From Riptortus pedestris (Eukaryota > Arthropoda > Insecta > Hemiptera > Alydidae): 64,000 nt of DNA. The notes below the pieces were generated by a model that saw nothing but the letters and a program-made list of their open reading frames with translations, was not told the origin of the DNA and made no database searches. Position numbers and translations under genes: made by a program. Positions 41,775 through 53,669 of this stretch are shown piece by piece; position 1 is the stretch's first letter, and every line of letters starts with the position of its first letter. The stretch is taken from assembly GCA_019009955.1 (NCBI GenBank), contig CM032229.1:6257001-6321000 (forward strand), written 5' to 3'.

Positions 41775-42104
41775 TAGATACAGCAGTAAGGTTCGAAATC
41801 AATATCAACCAGTCAACAGAAGTAGACGAGGAAAAGAGGAAGATTTACGAATCTTGCTGTGGAAACTTCAAGGAAAAATACGCTTTTGAAAAATGGAGCC
41901 TTAAAGGTCTGCTGATAGGTGCAAGAGGTGCAATATCCCACAGGACAGCCAAAACTTTAAAAGAACTGGGATTATCCACAAACGACCTCCAGAATTTATC
42001 TACGGTTGTCATAAAGCATCCGGCGAGAATTATAAATTATCATTTATACAAATAAAGGCACGATGCAAAGCTGCACTCCTTTCCACATGGCCCATCAAAA
42101 TTTA

Positions 42105-42106
<2 letters not shown>
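41773..42106 (+). pseudogene. C-terminal fragment of an R2/R4-type (site-specific LINE) polyprotein
   Basis: After the TA run the frame reads DTAVRFEININQSTEVDEEK, RKIYESC, then FEKWSLKGLLIGARGAI, LKELGLS and a natural-looking end at TAA 42053-42055. The order (D-x-VRFE, EEK-x-KIYE, GL-x-GARG) is what I know from the extreme C-terminus of LINEs with a restriction-like endonuclease. This is recognition from memory, not a search. A 50-bp 3' UTR follows and then a second (TA)n tract, so it is a 5'-truncated insertion in a microsatellite. Confidence 0.65.

Positions 42107-42160
<54 letters not shown>
42107..42160. repeat. (TA)n tract, right of retrotransposon fragment
   Basis: About 26 TA units directly after the 3' UTR. 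Confidence 0.95.
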
Positions 42161-42163
<3 letters not shown>

Positions 42164-42174
42164 TATAATACAGT

Positions 42175-42520
42175 TTTGAAAATGTTAATTTAATCTATAC
42201 CATACTTGATATTTATTCATTTTATTCAACACTAAATATATAACTGTGATTTGTACACCTGTGAAATAGTGGGGGTTCAATGAGGGAGAATTAGAAAACT
42301 CAAAATGTGTTAAAGCATACAATTGTATGTGTATTTTTTCGTAACTCAGATAGCAAGCGAGTTATTCGTACTTTCTTGTTTTCAGCTTCCCCTCCAGCTA
42401 TGCTCGGTTTATTTTCCATAGAAATAGAGAATATCTGGTGAGATGAGATCATGTGTGTCATAGCAGCACGTGGGAAGTCTGCTTAGCTTACGCAGCTCCT
42501 GCCTGACGGACTTTTACAAA
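42175..42520 (+). repeat. family A 3' part (long-module subtype)
   Basis: CATACTTGATATTTATTCAT, GTGGGGGTTCAATGAGGGAG, AGCAAGCGAGTTATTCGTAC, then CACGTGGGAAGTCTGCTTAG and GCAGCTCCTGCCTGACGG. Confidence 0.75.
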
Positions 42521-42559
42521 TAAATTGAATATTTTTTTTTTTCTTCCAAATTCTTTGAA

Positions 42560-43070
42560 ATATTCCGGAGCATGTTCGATTTCCAAGTGGATACCTCTTA
42601 TGTCTATGGAAAGTTTGGCTAAATAGGAGATAGTCTATGAGATGAATGGAGCCGGCTTTGTTTACAATCGAGATAAGGGCTGAATTAGTAGTCGATTAGA
42701 GATGCCGCAGTCAGCTGACTCCTCCCATAATGGCCAAATCGATATTCGCTTTATTAGCCCATAATGGTCTTTCATATAATTAATGGTCATTCTCTAATTA
42801 TATCCCTATTAATCTGTTGAGTAGGTCATTTGGATGGTTTGGCTAGCGGCCGCTTTGATTTACTGTTTATCTGGGTGGGGGGGCGGTCTGCAATTCCTGG
42901 CTCGTTATGTCGGGGGGAAGGATACATTTCTATACGCGGATCAACCGTTACGTACTGTTTACTAACGTTAGCGTGTAAATTAGCATCCACTTAAAGCAGC
43001 TGAAATAGTTGGGACCGGCTTTACTACAGGTTGGCAGCCTTATCTAATCAGGCTGGATCGAGACATTTTA
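42560..43070. other. unique-looking patch with clustered homeodomain-type motifs
   Basis: No repeat match elsewhere in the window and no coding frame. It contains CCCATAATGG twice (about 42723 and 42759), TAATTAATGG and CTAATTA nearby, and CAGCTGA E-box-like sites. Could be an enhancer or simply an unmasked older element. Confidence 0.25.
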
Positions 43071-43089
43071 TTTATTTATTTTGTTTATT

Positions 43090-43280
43090 ATTATTTACGT
43101 CCGCTTTATGCTACTAGGCTAAGCGGGACGGGGTATCTACAGGTTACCACCCTTTTCTAGCCAGGGTGGGCTCAAGGAGCTTATTTAATGAGGATGTCAC
43201 TAAATAAATTTCTACCGCCCAGGGCGGGAATCGAACCCACCACTCTAGGCCTACCATGCGAGATTAAGACCAACATTTTA
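43090..43280 (-). repeat. family S SINE, best-preserved copy
   Basis: Reverse strand: GCGGGAATCGAACCCACCAC is a near-perfect B-box complement; GCGAGATTAAGACCAAC is the head; CCACCCTTTTCTAGCCAGGG and CGTCCGCTTTATGCTACTAG the 3' body. Confidence 0.85.
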
Positions 43281-43329
43281 TTTAGCCAATCGACAAATCA
43301 TAGATCAAGTCTGCTTTAAATGTGGTTGT

Positions 43330-43459
43330 TGTTAGCAAATTTCTTTTAAGGGAAATCAGCTAATGAGGTCGTACTCATTACGTGATTTTTGAATTTTTTT
43401 CTCGAATGTTTATCGATTCTACCTAGGAGACGAAAATTATATACCTAGGTCCATTCAAA

Positions 43460-43463
<4 letters not shown>
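43330..43463 (+). repeat. family A 5' end
   Basis: AGCAAATTTCTTTTAAGGGA, AGCTAATGAGGTCGTACTCA, TATCGATTCTACCTAGGAGA, ending at (TA)n. Confidence 0.8.
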
Positions 43464-43514
<51 letters not shown>

Positions 43515-43740
43515 GTGCTAAGTCACCCGGCTCCTCCCGGTAATTCATTTGGCCCTGAATGATGATGATCTTATTTTTTTTTTTTTTTTTGTGGAAAACC
43601 TTTACTTTGAACAATATTTTCCCCCTCCTAGAGTTTATGGTTTATATCCTGTGAATTTGTTAATAATAAAATTATTTCTTATGTAAGGCTTCACTGTCCA
43701 CAATATTTTTACATTTCCCGTCTCCTATGACGGAGCAGAG
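43464..43740 (+). mobile_element. (TA)n with truncated family B copy 3
   Basis: About 25 TA units (43464-43513), then CGTGCTAAGTCACCCGGCTC, a GC hairpin, the leader AATTCATTTGGCCCTGAATG and TTAATAATAAAATTATTTCT as in copies 1 and 2. Monomers are absent. Confidence 0.75.
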
Positions 43741-43999
43741 TTAATAAATACCAGAAATAACTGGGTTCATCATTTTAATTATTTATTTATAGCAATCAAA
43801 CAAATTCATATTGAAAAAAGCACTGAAAGTATAGGCATTAAGTAATATGTAAACATAGACCGCTATGGGAGCGGCAGAACTGATAGGACAAAGGAAGTAT
43901 CACCTCCCTAGGCTCAGTGGTGCCAAATCATTTAGGATCTCAATCCTTTAATACATTAAATTATATTAACAAATATGATTACATTATAAATTTAAAAAT

Positions 44000-44115
44000 T
44001 TCCGTTATTTTAAGTAGATATAGAGAATATTTGGAGAGATGATATCACACTTGTGTTCTACTTACAGGTGGGAAATCTGCTTAGTTTTCGCAGCCCCAGC
44101 GTGACGGACTTTTCT
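44000..44115 (+). repeat. family A 3' end
   Basis: ATATAGAGAATATTTGGAGA, CAGGTGGGAAATCTGCTTAG, TCGCAGCCCCAGCGTGACGG. Confidence 0.75.
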
Positions 44116-45005
44116 TCTATTACAAATAAACTATGACAATTTCCATAGTCGGCCATAACATATGGCGTTATGCATTGGGACCACTCAAAAAATCATCTTT
44201 TAATATTTAAATTTCAGAAGAGAGCAATAAGGTTTATATACAACAGTAAGTCGGGAAACTCCTGTCGTCTACTCTTTTAAGGAGTCAAAAATAACGACTT
44301 TTCCCACAATATAAATGCACCAAAGAACGTTGTTTTTGACATTAAACGTGTACTTGTTTCCCGAAACTAGGTTAAAAGATAATCAATAAACACGATACAA
44401 GAATATACTTCAAATCCCCAACCACAACCATAAATATTTCGGGAAAAACGTATCATTTTCCGGAGTAAAACTCTTTTCACGCTCAGCCCCCATGTATTAA
44501 ATCTATTAAAAAATACTCTTTGCTTAAACAGCGAATTAAAGAGCTTCATGCCTGAAGGATGATTTTATGTACAACATGAATACTATCAAAAGTGGGCAAT
44601 TAATAAATAAAAATACATAAAGTTTGTCATAAAAATCGGTGAAAAAATAATTCGTCACCAGAAGCATTCTCCCTTTAAGGTCGAACATGTTTCTCCTCAT
44701 TTATAAAGCTTGTCATCTGTTAATAAATTTACATGTGTATTTTTAAAAGAGAGATTAAGACCAACGCCTTAGCTCAACCTGAGCCACAATTTAAATTGCA
44801 TACCTTTTTTACATAGGATTCCAACAAAAAAAGAAATAAAGAGTTGTAATTTCTTGAAGAGGGAAATCTGCTTACTTTACTCATCCTCCGTGTGACCAAC
44901 TTCCTAGATTTGTATTGTCTTTAGTATTTTTCATGCAGTTCATTATAATTATACATTTTTCTCAACCTCAGCCTCTTCTAGTCTCGGCCTTTACAGAATT
45001 GTTGG
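44116..45005. other. no gene recognised
   Basis: AT-rich. SINE head remnant at 44755-44790 (AGATTAAGACCAACGCCTTA, reverse strand) and a family A 3' remnant at 44865-44905. Confidence 0.5.
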
Positions 45006-45007
45006 TT

Positions 45008-45835
45008 TTAGTAATTTCCTTAGAGAAATCAGGAATACAGGTTGTACTCATGACGCGATATTCGATAAATTTCTTCAAATCTCCATCGTTCCTAACCAGG
45101 AGATGTTGTCCATTCAAATATATATATATTTGTATGGCAATGTCTGTTTCATCATTACGAAACTCCATATATAAGCGTTTTTGTAAAACTAAAGATCAAG
45201 GTTGTAACGGCTGAAATCGCGCCAGGTGGTGGTTAAGTGGGGGAATTTTGATTTGAAATATCTCAGTTAGTAAGAGTTGGATCGAAATATTGTATAGAAT
45301 GAATCTTATTGAAAATGTATGTATCTATAAATGATGATATGTAAACGTTTTCTCTATCATGAATATTAACAGAGAAATTTTGATTTTTTTACTTTTGTTC
45401 TTTCAGTAAACCTCCACTCCTACTTATGTCATATTAACAATAAGCTGTCATATCATGAAGCACTTTATTTGAAGCTTGAATACTAAATATTGTTCTCAAT
45501 GTTACTTTGCGAGATAAATGGAAATACTTTGTGCGATGGCGACAACAGTCGTGATTTTACTCGTTAATCGTGAGCACAGGGGCTTAGAGGGGGTGGGGTA
45601 TTTGAAAATATTTCTGTTATTATACCGTATCAAAACATATTATATAATGATTCTTGTACAACTACTGACCATCTACAAATGTTTTTCTGTGAGTTAACCC
45701 CCACTTCTACTCATTGGAATTTTCATAATACTTAGATATAGAATATAAATGGGGAATACATATCAATAGTGTGTTACACCAGCACGTTTGAAATCTGTTT
45801 ATATAACGCATCGTCTGCTTGACGGACTATTTGTA
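45008..45835 (+). repeat. family A, long copy
   Basis: From TTTCCTTAGAGAAATCAGGA through CTCCATCGTTCC, ACGGCTGAAATCGCGCCAGG, CTATCATGAATATTAACAGA and TTTGAAGCTTGAATACTAAA, to CGCATCGTCTGCTTGACGGA. Confidence 0.75.
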
Positions 45836-46525
45836 TTCATGGCATGAACATATTTCTGAAGTGGAAGATGCCTTATGCCGAACCTCCCTCCAGAGGGAGT
45901 TTGTGACTAGTACTTCAAATTTTGAGAAAGGGTTCTTCAATTTCATAATAAGACAAGAAATTCACCTCTTGCCCGACAGCTTGTGTTTATGTTTTGGCGG
46001 TAAGAGCTAATTTAATCCTATTTTAATTAATTGATTATAAATGAGCAAAAAGTTTTTAGGTCCAGCGCGTCGAAAGTTGAACTGGCGGAGTGGGTAAACT
46101 TCACCGATATCCTCGAGAAGTTTTGCCTAACTTTTCTAATAACCCTTCCACTTCTCTCTCTACTTCAAATAGAGGCCGCCTCTCTTCTCTTTGCTTTGTT
46201 TATATTTTCTTTTGTATTTTAGGAATGGGAAAATGCATTGTTTTTTTTTCCCCTTCTCTCCTTCTGGAGTCCTAAGTTCCGATCTTTTAAGTTTCTTTAG
46301 TATTTTTATTTCCGGATTCCATGGCTGTACTTTTTGAAATAGCGAAGAAAAAGTAAAAAAAAAAAAACTTTGGTGAATTTAAAAAAAAAAAATCAAGTTT
46401 AGTTAAATACCTTATTGCTCTGCATCCTGATGAATTGAACTATTCACGACATTTTACGACTAAGGTTCTCAAATCAAAAGCCCCTTTATATCTTAATTTG
46501 TCATGCTTTCAGGAAAATTGTCTAC
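45836..46525. other. apparently unique segment, unassigned
   Basis: GC-moderate between 45836 and 46280 with short frames (60-63 codons) on the plus strand. No conserved motif or consistent exon structure seen. Confidence 0.4.
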
Positions 46526-46527
46526 GA

Positions 46528-47490
46528 ACTTTTAGCAGATTTCCGTTGAGGAAAATCAGTTTTTGTTGTCATCGTGAAGCCGAAATTGTCCATCAATCAT
46601 ACCTAGGAAATGAAAAAACGTCCGTCACGCAGGGGCTGCGTTAACTAAGCAGATTTCCTGTGTGCGTCACGAATTTACCTCATAACGTAAAAGTTCAATG
46701 GGAACAAATTTTGACATTAAAGCTTCAAATAATGTACTTCATAAAGTAACAACTTATTGTTAATGTGACATGAGAAGGAGTGGGAGTTTACTGATGAGCG
46801 AGAACTAAAATAGGAAAATATCTCGGTTAATATTCAATTTAGAGAAATCATCTATATAATAACATTTATAGAACATCACATTTCCAATAAGATTGTTTCT
46901 ATACAATTTTTCGATCCGACGCATAACAACAGAGATATTTTGAATTTTCGAAATTCCCCTCTAAGCCCCCCCCCCTCCTACTGGATTTTAGCAATAAAAT
47001 GCAATGTTATTGCGAATATAATGTTCTATACAAGTTATTATAAACAATGTTTTCTTTATATGGAGTATTTACCGAGATATTTCCATATCATGTCATATTA
47101 ACAATAAGCTATTTATTATATCATAAACTACTCCATTCCAAGTTTAAATTCCAAAAATATGATTTTCATTGCACTATTACTTTGTGAGACACATGCAAAT
47201 ACGTCATGAGATGACGTCATCGATGAAGATTTTTCCTTCTTTTCCTCGAAAATGTTTATTTGATGTATACCATAATCTGTGGTGGTTTAGAGGGGGGAGG
47301 GTAAGAAAATTCGAAAAATGAGTCAGACCATGAAATATTATAGATCCAATCATGTTAAACTTTTGATTGTCTACAATTGCTGCTTGAAGCATTTTTTTCT
47401 AACACAAGTAATAAGGGTGTTATTCTTACTTTCTTGTTTCCTGCCTTCAGTAAACCCCTCCCCTCGCCTACTCATCGGGGTTTTACGTAT
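46528..47490. repeat. several fused family A fragments in both orientations
   Basis: A forward 5' end (AGCAGATTTCCGTTGAGGAA) is joined at about 46616 to a reverse 3' end (GTCCGTCACGCAGGGGCTGC), then a forward middle module from about 47030 to 47490. Confidence 0.7.
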
Positions 47491-48030
47491 AAAAAGTCCG
47501 TCACGCAGCGGCTGCGTAAATTAAGCAGATTTCCCACGTGAAGTTTACAATAGAGAAATTTCACGAGAGCCGAGCAGTTAAGGAAACGGCTGAACTAGCT
47601 TTTGAAAGTCAGTCGTCCATTAGCCGCCCAGATTTAATAAAAATGCAAATATCTCGGTTAATATTCAAGATAGAGAATAAATGTATATAACAATATTTGT
47701 AGTAAATTTAATTTGCAATAAGATTGCTTCTGTGCAATTTTTCGATCCGACGCATAATAACGGAGATATTAAGAATTTTCGAAAATCCTCCCCTCTAAAC
47801 TCCCCCTCCTGCTGGTCCGATTTCAGCCGTTAACGAACTTGATCTTGCTTTTTACATAAAACGACTACATATCGAGTTTGGTAACAGACAAATATATATA
47901 CAGTTTTGAACGGACCTCATTTTCGTCATCTATTAGGTAGGATGGATGGACATTTGAAGAAAAATTTCGAAAATTCCGTCATGAGTACAACCTCAATAGC
48001 TGATTTTCCTTAAGGGAAATCTGCTAATAG
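47491..48030 (-). repeat. family A, full-length reverse copy
   Basis: 3' end AAGTCCGTCACGCAGCGGCT and TTAAGCAGATTTCCCACGTG at the left; 5' palindrome CTGATTTTCCTTAAGGGAAA at the right. It has no (TA)n expansion (ATATATATAC only). Confidence 0.85.
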
Positions 48031-48122
48031 AGAATACGTGGTGAGATGAGTCACAAGTATGTTATACCAGCACATGGGAGATCTGCTTAGTTTACGCAGC
48101 CCCTGCGTCACGGGCTTTTTCT
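48031..48122 (+). repeat. family A 3' end
   Basis: AGAGAATACGTGGTGAGATG, CATGGGAGATCTGCTTAG, CGCAGCCCCTGCGTCACGGG. Confidence 0.75.
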
Positions 48123-48600
48123 ATCCCGTTGGAATCATCGGATACATTTGAATGGTTTTAGTACAGAGAACTGCAGTAGTACTGCCGGAGCGAGGCAGAT
48201 ATTTCATGAGGCGCTGTCAGGACTGGGGAGTGTCGAGAAAAAGAAACATTTGTCTTGTGTAATGGTGCGGGGTGTGACGGGCCTCCTGATGGATCGACTC
48301 CAGCACATCCCTACACACCTACCGCCCTTAGGCTCATGCATGAACATCAGCTCTACTATACGATACACACAGTTTTGTACAGCAGCCTCTTAGACATCCC
48401 CTGAAGATGAATAAATCTGTACCGGAACACATTAAACACGAATAACTTGATTTCAGAGTAGGTTGTCTTCGACAAGGAGATCCACAGCTTCACCAACATT
48501 TCTGATTCTTGTCTATAACACATTCTTTTAACGAGGAGATTTAACTTCAAGGAATTTAGAATGTATTTGTAAATAACTACTCTTTTCTTAAAGTTACTTT
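48123..48600. other. GC-richer segment, unassigned
   Basis: 48148-48393 has an 81-codon open frame on the plus strand with no recognised motif. 48398-48440 reads CCCTGAAGATGAATAAATCT, recalling retroelement 3' tails, so this may be the end of an old retroposon. Confidence 0.35.
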
Positions 48601-48947
48601 AAAAAAAGTCCATCACGCAGGGCCTAAACTAAACAGATTTCCCAAGTGTTTTACAATAGATATATCTACATACTTGCAACACTTAACACCACCGTAAATA
48701 TTAAGTGAACAAATACAAATGATAACGAGAAATCTTTTTGTCAGTTTCATTCTAATACAACGGAAAACGTCTGAATTGTAAACAAATCGCTTGGCCAACC
48801 TCTCAGAGTCGAATAGATAGAAATATTCTAGATGAGAAAGAAAAACAATTAGTGAAATATATCTCACAAGGGAAGTACAACGGCCTTCCGATTTGAACGA
48901 AAATTGTTTAGTTCCTAATGAGAAGCAAATTCTGTCAAAGCGAGTTG

Positions 48948-49012
48948 TTCTGGAGACGTCTATAGTTGCTAGAGCTTTCTTTTTCTAGCACGAGTTCGAA
49001 TCTCGCCAGGAG
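48948..49012 (+). tRNA. tRNA-like sequence, probably degenerate
   Basis: Possible acceptor stem TTCTGG / CCAGGA pairs fully (one T-G). T-arm CGAG-TTCGAAT-CTCG is intact and carries a B box (AGTTCGAATCT). The D-arm region TATAGTTGCTAGAGC resembles an A box. Only 64-65 nt long, and the anticodon arm (CTAGAG...TTCTAG) does not give a normal 7-nt loop, so a tRNA pseudogene or SINE head is likelier than a working tRNA. A T-run from 49019 could end Pol III transcription. Confidence 0.4.
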
Positions 49013-49309
49013 TGACTATTTTTTTTTCTGGAATTTTTTGCTTCTAGGGCGTTTATTTAATATTACTAAATAAATAAAAAGTTTTTTTTTTTTTAAATTA
49101 TTTCCTTTAACTTTTAGCGCTTTCCATACATTTAAAGAAAATTGGAATGCTTTCTGTCAAAAATATAATTGGTATAAGGAAATATTTAATACTATACAAG
49201 AAATATATTATTAATTAAATACATAAATATATAACAATTATCCATAATAACGCAGATATATTGAATGTTATTTTTAAACGGTTTTCTTTAACTTTATCCC
49301 TTTATTTGT

Positions 49310-49770
49310 TATTAGGGGTGGAGTTTACTGAAAGCTGAAAACTAAAAAAAAATCTCGTTTAATATTCAAGATAGAGAAAATGTGGATATAACAATAGTTA
49401 TAGCTAACTAAATTTATAATAAGATTTTATTCAATAAGACTTTTAATAACCATGATATTTCAAATTTCCAGAATTACCCCCTTTAACTCCCCCCCCCCAT
49501 TCCCATTTCAGCCGTTAACGAACTTAATCTTCAGTATTACTTTAAACGCTTATATGCCGAGTTCGGTAACTAAAGACAAAAATTAGACGGAAACTAAAAC
49601 TGCTAGAGCGGTACCATATACAGTTTTAAACGGACTTCATCTTCTTCATCTCCTAGGTATGAGCGATGGGCATTTTAGGAAGTTGTTTAAAATCGCGTAT
49701 CCAACCCACAATAGCTAGCGAGAGTACAATCTCATTAGCTATTATCCATTATGGGAAATCAGATAACATA
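49310..49770 (-). repeat. family A reverse copy, 5' half
   Basis: GGGGTGGAGTTTACTGAAAG, TTTCAGCCGTTAACGAACTT, TGCTAGAGCGGTACCATATA; 5' palindrome degenerate near 49735-49765. Confidence 0.75.
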
Positions 49771-49929
49771 TGCTCATTTAATATTTGAGTAGGAGAAAAA
49801 TTTGAAAAAACGAAATGATTGTAAAAAATTACATTCTTAAGAAGTTCATGGTCATGTAACATTTTTCGATCCGGCGAAAAAATTGTCTGTAGTTTTATTT
49901 GAAACAGTTAAATATCCTATATTGAAAAA

Positions 49930-50810
49930 AAAGTGGTCACGCCGGGGCTGCGTAAACTAAGCAGATTTTCCAAGAGCTGCTATAACACACTTTTGATCTT
50001 CTCTTACCACATTCTCTCTATCTGAAAAGCCGAAGAGTTGACGGGGGGGGGGGGTGGCTAAAGGCTGAAAACGAGAAAGTTTGAATAAATCGCTTAATAA
50101 TTGAGTTATGATGCAATGCAACAATACAGAACAATAACTGTAAAGCATTAATAGTTTAACAAGATTGGTCCTATAACATTTTATGATCTGACTCATTATG
50201 AATAAAATATCTTGAATTTTTGAACCCCCGCCCTCTTAACCCACCGTTTTTCATGTCCAATTTCAGACTATAATAAATATGGTCTTTAGTGTATAAATAT
50301 GGGACCCGTTCATGAATGTTAACTCAGATATTTGCATTTTTCAGTTTTCGGCCTTCTGTAAACCCTCACTCCTACTCACGTCATATTAACAATAAGCTGT
50401 TATATTATGAAATACTTTATTTGAATCTTAAATACTAAATATAGTTTACATTAACTTTTAATGTGTGAAATAAATGTGAATACGTTGTGCTGTGGCATTA
50501 TCATGTAAGACTTTAAACTGTTTATTAGATCAACACCATACTGTTTCAATCAACCCTAAAGTTCATCGTCCGACATTATTGAAATTGGGCTAGTAATAGG
50601 GGGGGGGATGGAGATTAGGGGAATTCGAAAATTCATTCCGTTGTATGAGTTGTATTGAAAAATATTGTTGAAATAATGTCATTCGTTCTTTCTTTTTTTC
50701 AGACTTCGATAAAACTCCAACTCTACTCAAAGGATTTTTACTAAGAAGTAGAGATTATTAGGTGACATGAGATCAAAATTGGAAAATCTGCTTAGTACAC
50801 ACAACTCCTT
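49930..50810. repeat. family A fragments, reverse then forward
   Basis: Reverse 3' end GGTCACGCCGGGGCTGCGTA at 49936. From about 50310 the sequence is forward (TTTCGGCCTTCTGTAAACCC, ATTAACAATAAGCTGTTATA) to AAAATCTGCTTAGTACAC. Confidence 0.7.
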
Positions 50811-51710
50811 TTATTTCCATTCTTGAGAGAGCCCTACCTCTGCGATTTTCACGTATGACTAATCTTCTCTGGGTCATTTTAAATTTGCTGAGTTTACAAT
50901 GGTTTCTTATAAGGGGAGAAATGTGGAATAGAATATACCGATGAGATGATAAGTGTTCGCTATTGGTTGTGGGAGGTATGTTTGTATTAGGGTAGTAGAG
51001 TGAGGGGGGATGATAGGAGAATCGGTATAACTGGAGAGAGAGGGCAGGTATGGCCAGCAATAAGAACGCCAGCGACACCTGAACTCAATATTAATCGACT
51101 CTCTCCCCCTTTTCACCCCCCACCCTTATCCCTCGGGAATTTTAAATATCCCTGCGGTCTACAACAGCCGCTCCTCCCAACTGATAAATCCAAAAAAAAT
51201 TTTTTCCCTCCTATCCCCAACTGGCGAAGGGTAAGGCGAAAAAAAAATCTGCCGAAGCCCGTTCGGTATTTGAGGTTTCGATAGGGGCTTGAATGGGCGG
51301 TGGCGGAAGAGGATGAAAGTAATATATTTGGCGGGGGTGTCGCCGACAGGGGTGGGGGAGAAAAATCTAAATTTCACACCGAGTGTGGTCCCCCCCCCCG
51401 ATTTCCTTCCCCCGCGAAATTTGGAATGAATGTGTTTGTCGAGGAATGATTCCCTAACATCTGTAGCTATCAATGCTTCGTCCCACCACTTGGAAAAATA
51501 ATTATATTTTATACTTATTGTAACAGTTATTTTCGTTTTGAGTTACTTTGAAAATGAATTAAGCAGATTTCCCTTTATCCCTTATACAGAAATATTAATT
51601 CGATTTACATCTTGTGACATCTAAGATGGATCTAGAATGAATACACTCCAGTAGAGTTTCGGTCGTCATCAAGTCCTGCGGCACGAGGACGGATCATCGT
51701 GATCTCAAGA
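50811..51710. other. GC-richer unassigned segment
   Basis: 51130-51480 is unusually GC-rich with several homopolymer runs. Open frames on both strands have low-complexity proline or arginine content and no recognised domain. Confidence 0.4.
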
Positions 51711-51889
51711 CCAGATTTGGGCAAAATGCAACTACAACTGATTTGGTTTGCCTGCAGCTAAAACTACTAATTACATTAGTAATTAATAGTTAACAGCGGT
51801 CAACTACATTTTCCTAATTAGAAATTATTAGTTAAATGTCCCCAACTTCCAACTACAAGCTAAAACAAGTAGTTATGACGATTTAGCAG

Positions 51890-52440
<551 letters not shown>

Positions 52441-52594
52441 TTTTTTTTAATGAAGTTACAAAAAATAGTTGTTCATTACTTACTACTAACTACTAGTTTG
52501 TAGTTGCACAATGCAACTACTTAACTTGTAGTTAGTAGTTAAAGATTTAACTCAATTTCAATTTATTTATTAATGGACACCACATCGAAGGTGA

Positions 52595-52890
52595 TTTGCC
52601 CTTTCAAAAGTAATAACAGGTAACAATAACAAAAAACATACCTTAACACCAAGTAACAATAATAAATACCTTAATAACAAATAATAACAAAAAATACCTT
52701 AACAGCAGGTAACAATAATAAATACCTTAGCAACAAGTAATAATAACAATTACATTAAAAAAAATGTACAATAATAAATACCTAAACAACAAGTAATAAT
52801 AAGATATACCTTAGCAACAAGTAATAGTAGCACATAACTTAGCAATAATACTAATAATAACAAGTACCAAAAAAAAAAAAAAAAAATTTA
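52595..52890. repeat. AAT/AAC-rich minisatellite
   Basis: Irregular repeats of about 35-45 bp built on CAAGTAATAATAA and ATACCTTAGCAA, ending in a poly-A run. Confidence 0.8.
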
Positions 52891-52899
52891 CATATACAG

Positions 52900-53570
52900 T
52901 TGGTGGATGATTAATGCATGTTAAATGTTATCATATATTTCAATTTTGTGTAAGTATGAGAATATGTTGTTAATGTGTGGGCTGCCTTAAAGATGTAACT
53001 AAATTCCGGAATTAGTTAACTCCTTCTCAGCTATAAGAGCTACGCTTTGTAATAGCGAACATTGTGTTCTTTCAAAAGCTACCTCTTTTCATATTACTAT
53101 ACTCAGCCAAAACCATAAGGTGCTTGATGTCTTCAAAATAGGATTTTCTAGGCTCTTCCCCTATGCCCAAGAATCTTACCATCAGTGATGGAATCGTTGT
53201 GCCTTTTGATATGCCAAAGTAGTTTCACTCTCCTTTTTTCCATGACTTTGATAAGACTTTTATTCTAACTTACCTCATTTAGAACGTCCACAATGTATTT
53301 TTTTTTGTATCAACAAAATTACAAATTATGTTGTAATATTAGCGATTAGTTTTTTCCTTCCATCCCATATAACATACTCTTAGGGCAGCCCCATAAGGAC
53401 GACAATGCTGTTATCATTGCTCTAGAATCCTAAAATAAAAATGTTTGAGCTACACTGATATTAGAGAATCTATTAAATATACCGTAGTATGGAAATTTGG
53501 GAAATTCAGGCAAGTTAGTTTAGGCAAATGGGATTTGCTCTAATATACAGCTATTGTTTGACATCGGACC
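52900..53570. other. no gene recognised
   Basis: Moderately AT-rich, without repeat match in the window. Confidence 0.45.
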
Positions 53571-53575
53571 ACCAA

Positions 53576-53647
53576 TCCTCGGTAGTATAGTGGTAAGTAT
53601 CCCCGCCTGTCACGCGGGAGACCGGGGTTCGATTCCCCGCCGGGGAG
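53576..53647 (+). tRNA. tRNA-Asp (anticodon GTC)
   Basis: 72 nt, intronless. Acceptor TCCTCGG pairs with CCGGGGA (one T-G) with discriminator G. D-arm, anticodon stem CCCGC/GCGGG and T-arm CGGGG-TTCGATT-CCCCG are all intact. The anticodon GTC is at 53609-53611, which is position 34-36 counting from the first base. Internal A and B boxes are present and a T-run (53654-53666) supplies a Pol III terminator 6 bp downstream. It delivers aspartate to GAC/GAU codons. It differs from the insect consensus I remember by only a few bases and looks functional. Confidence 0.97.
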
Positions 53648-53653
53648 GTTACA

Positions 53654-53666
53654 TTTTTTTTTTTTT
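53654..53666 (+). terminator. Pol III T-run terminator
   Basis: Thirteen T residues just after the tRNA-Asp gene. Confidence 0.8.
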
Positions 53667-53669
53667 AAA

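Noticed and set aside
48148..48393. 81-codon plus-strand frame
   Set aside because: No recognisable motif, no flanking splice sites of quality, short; left as unassigned sequence.
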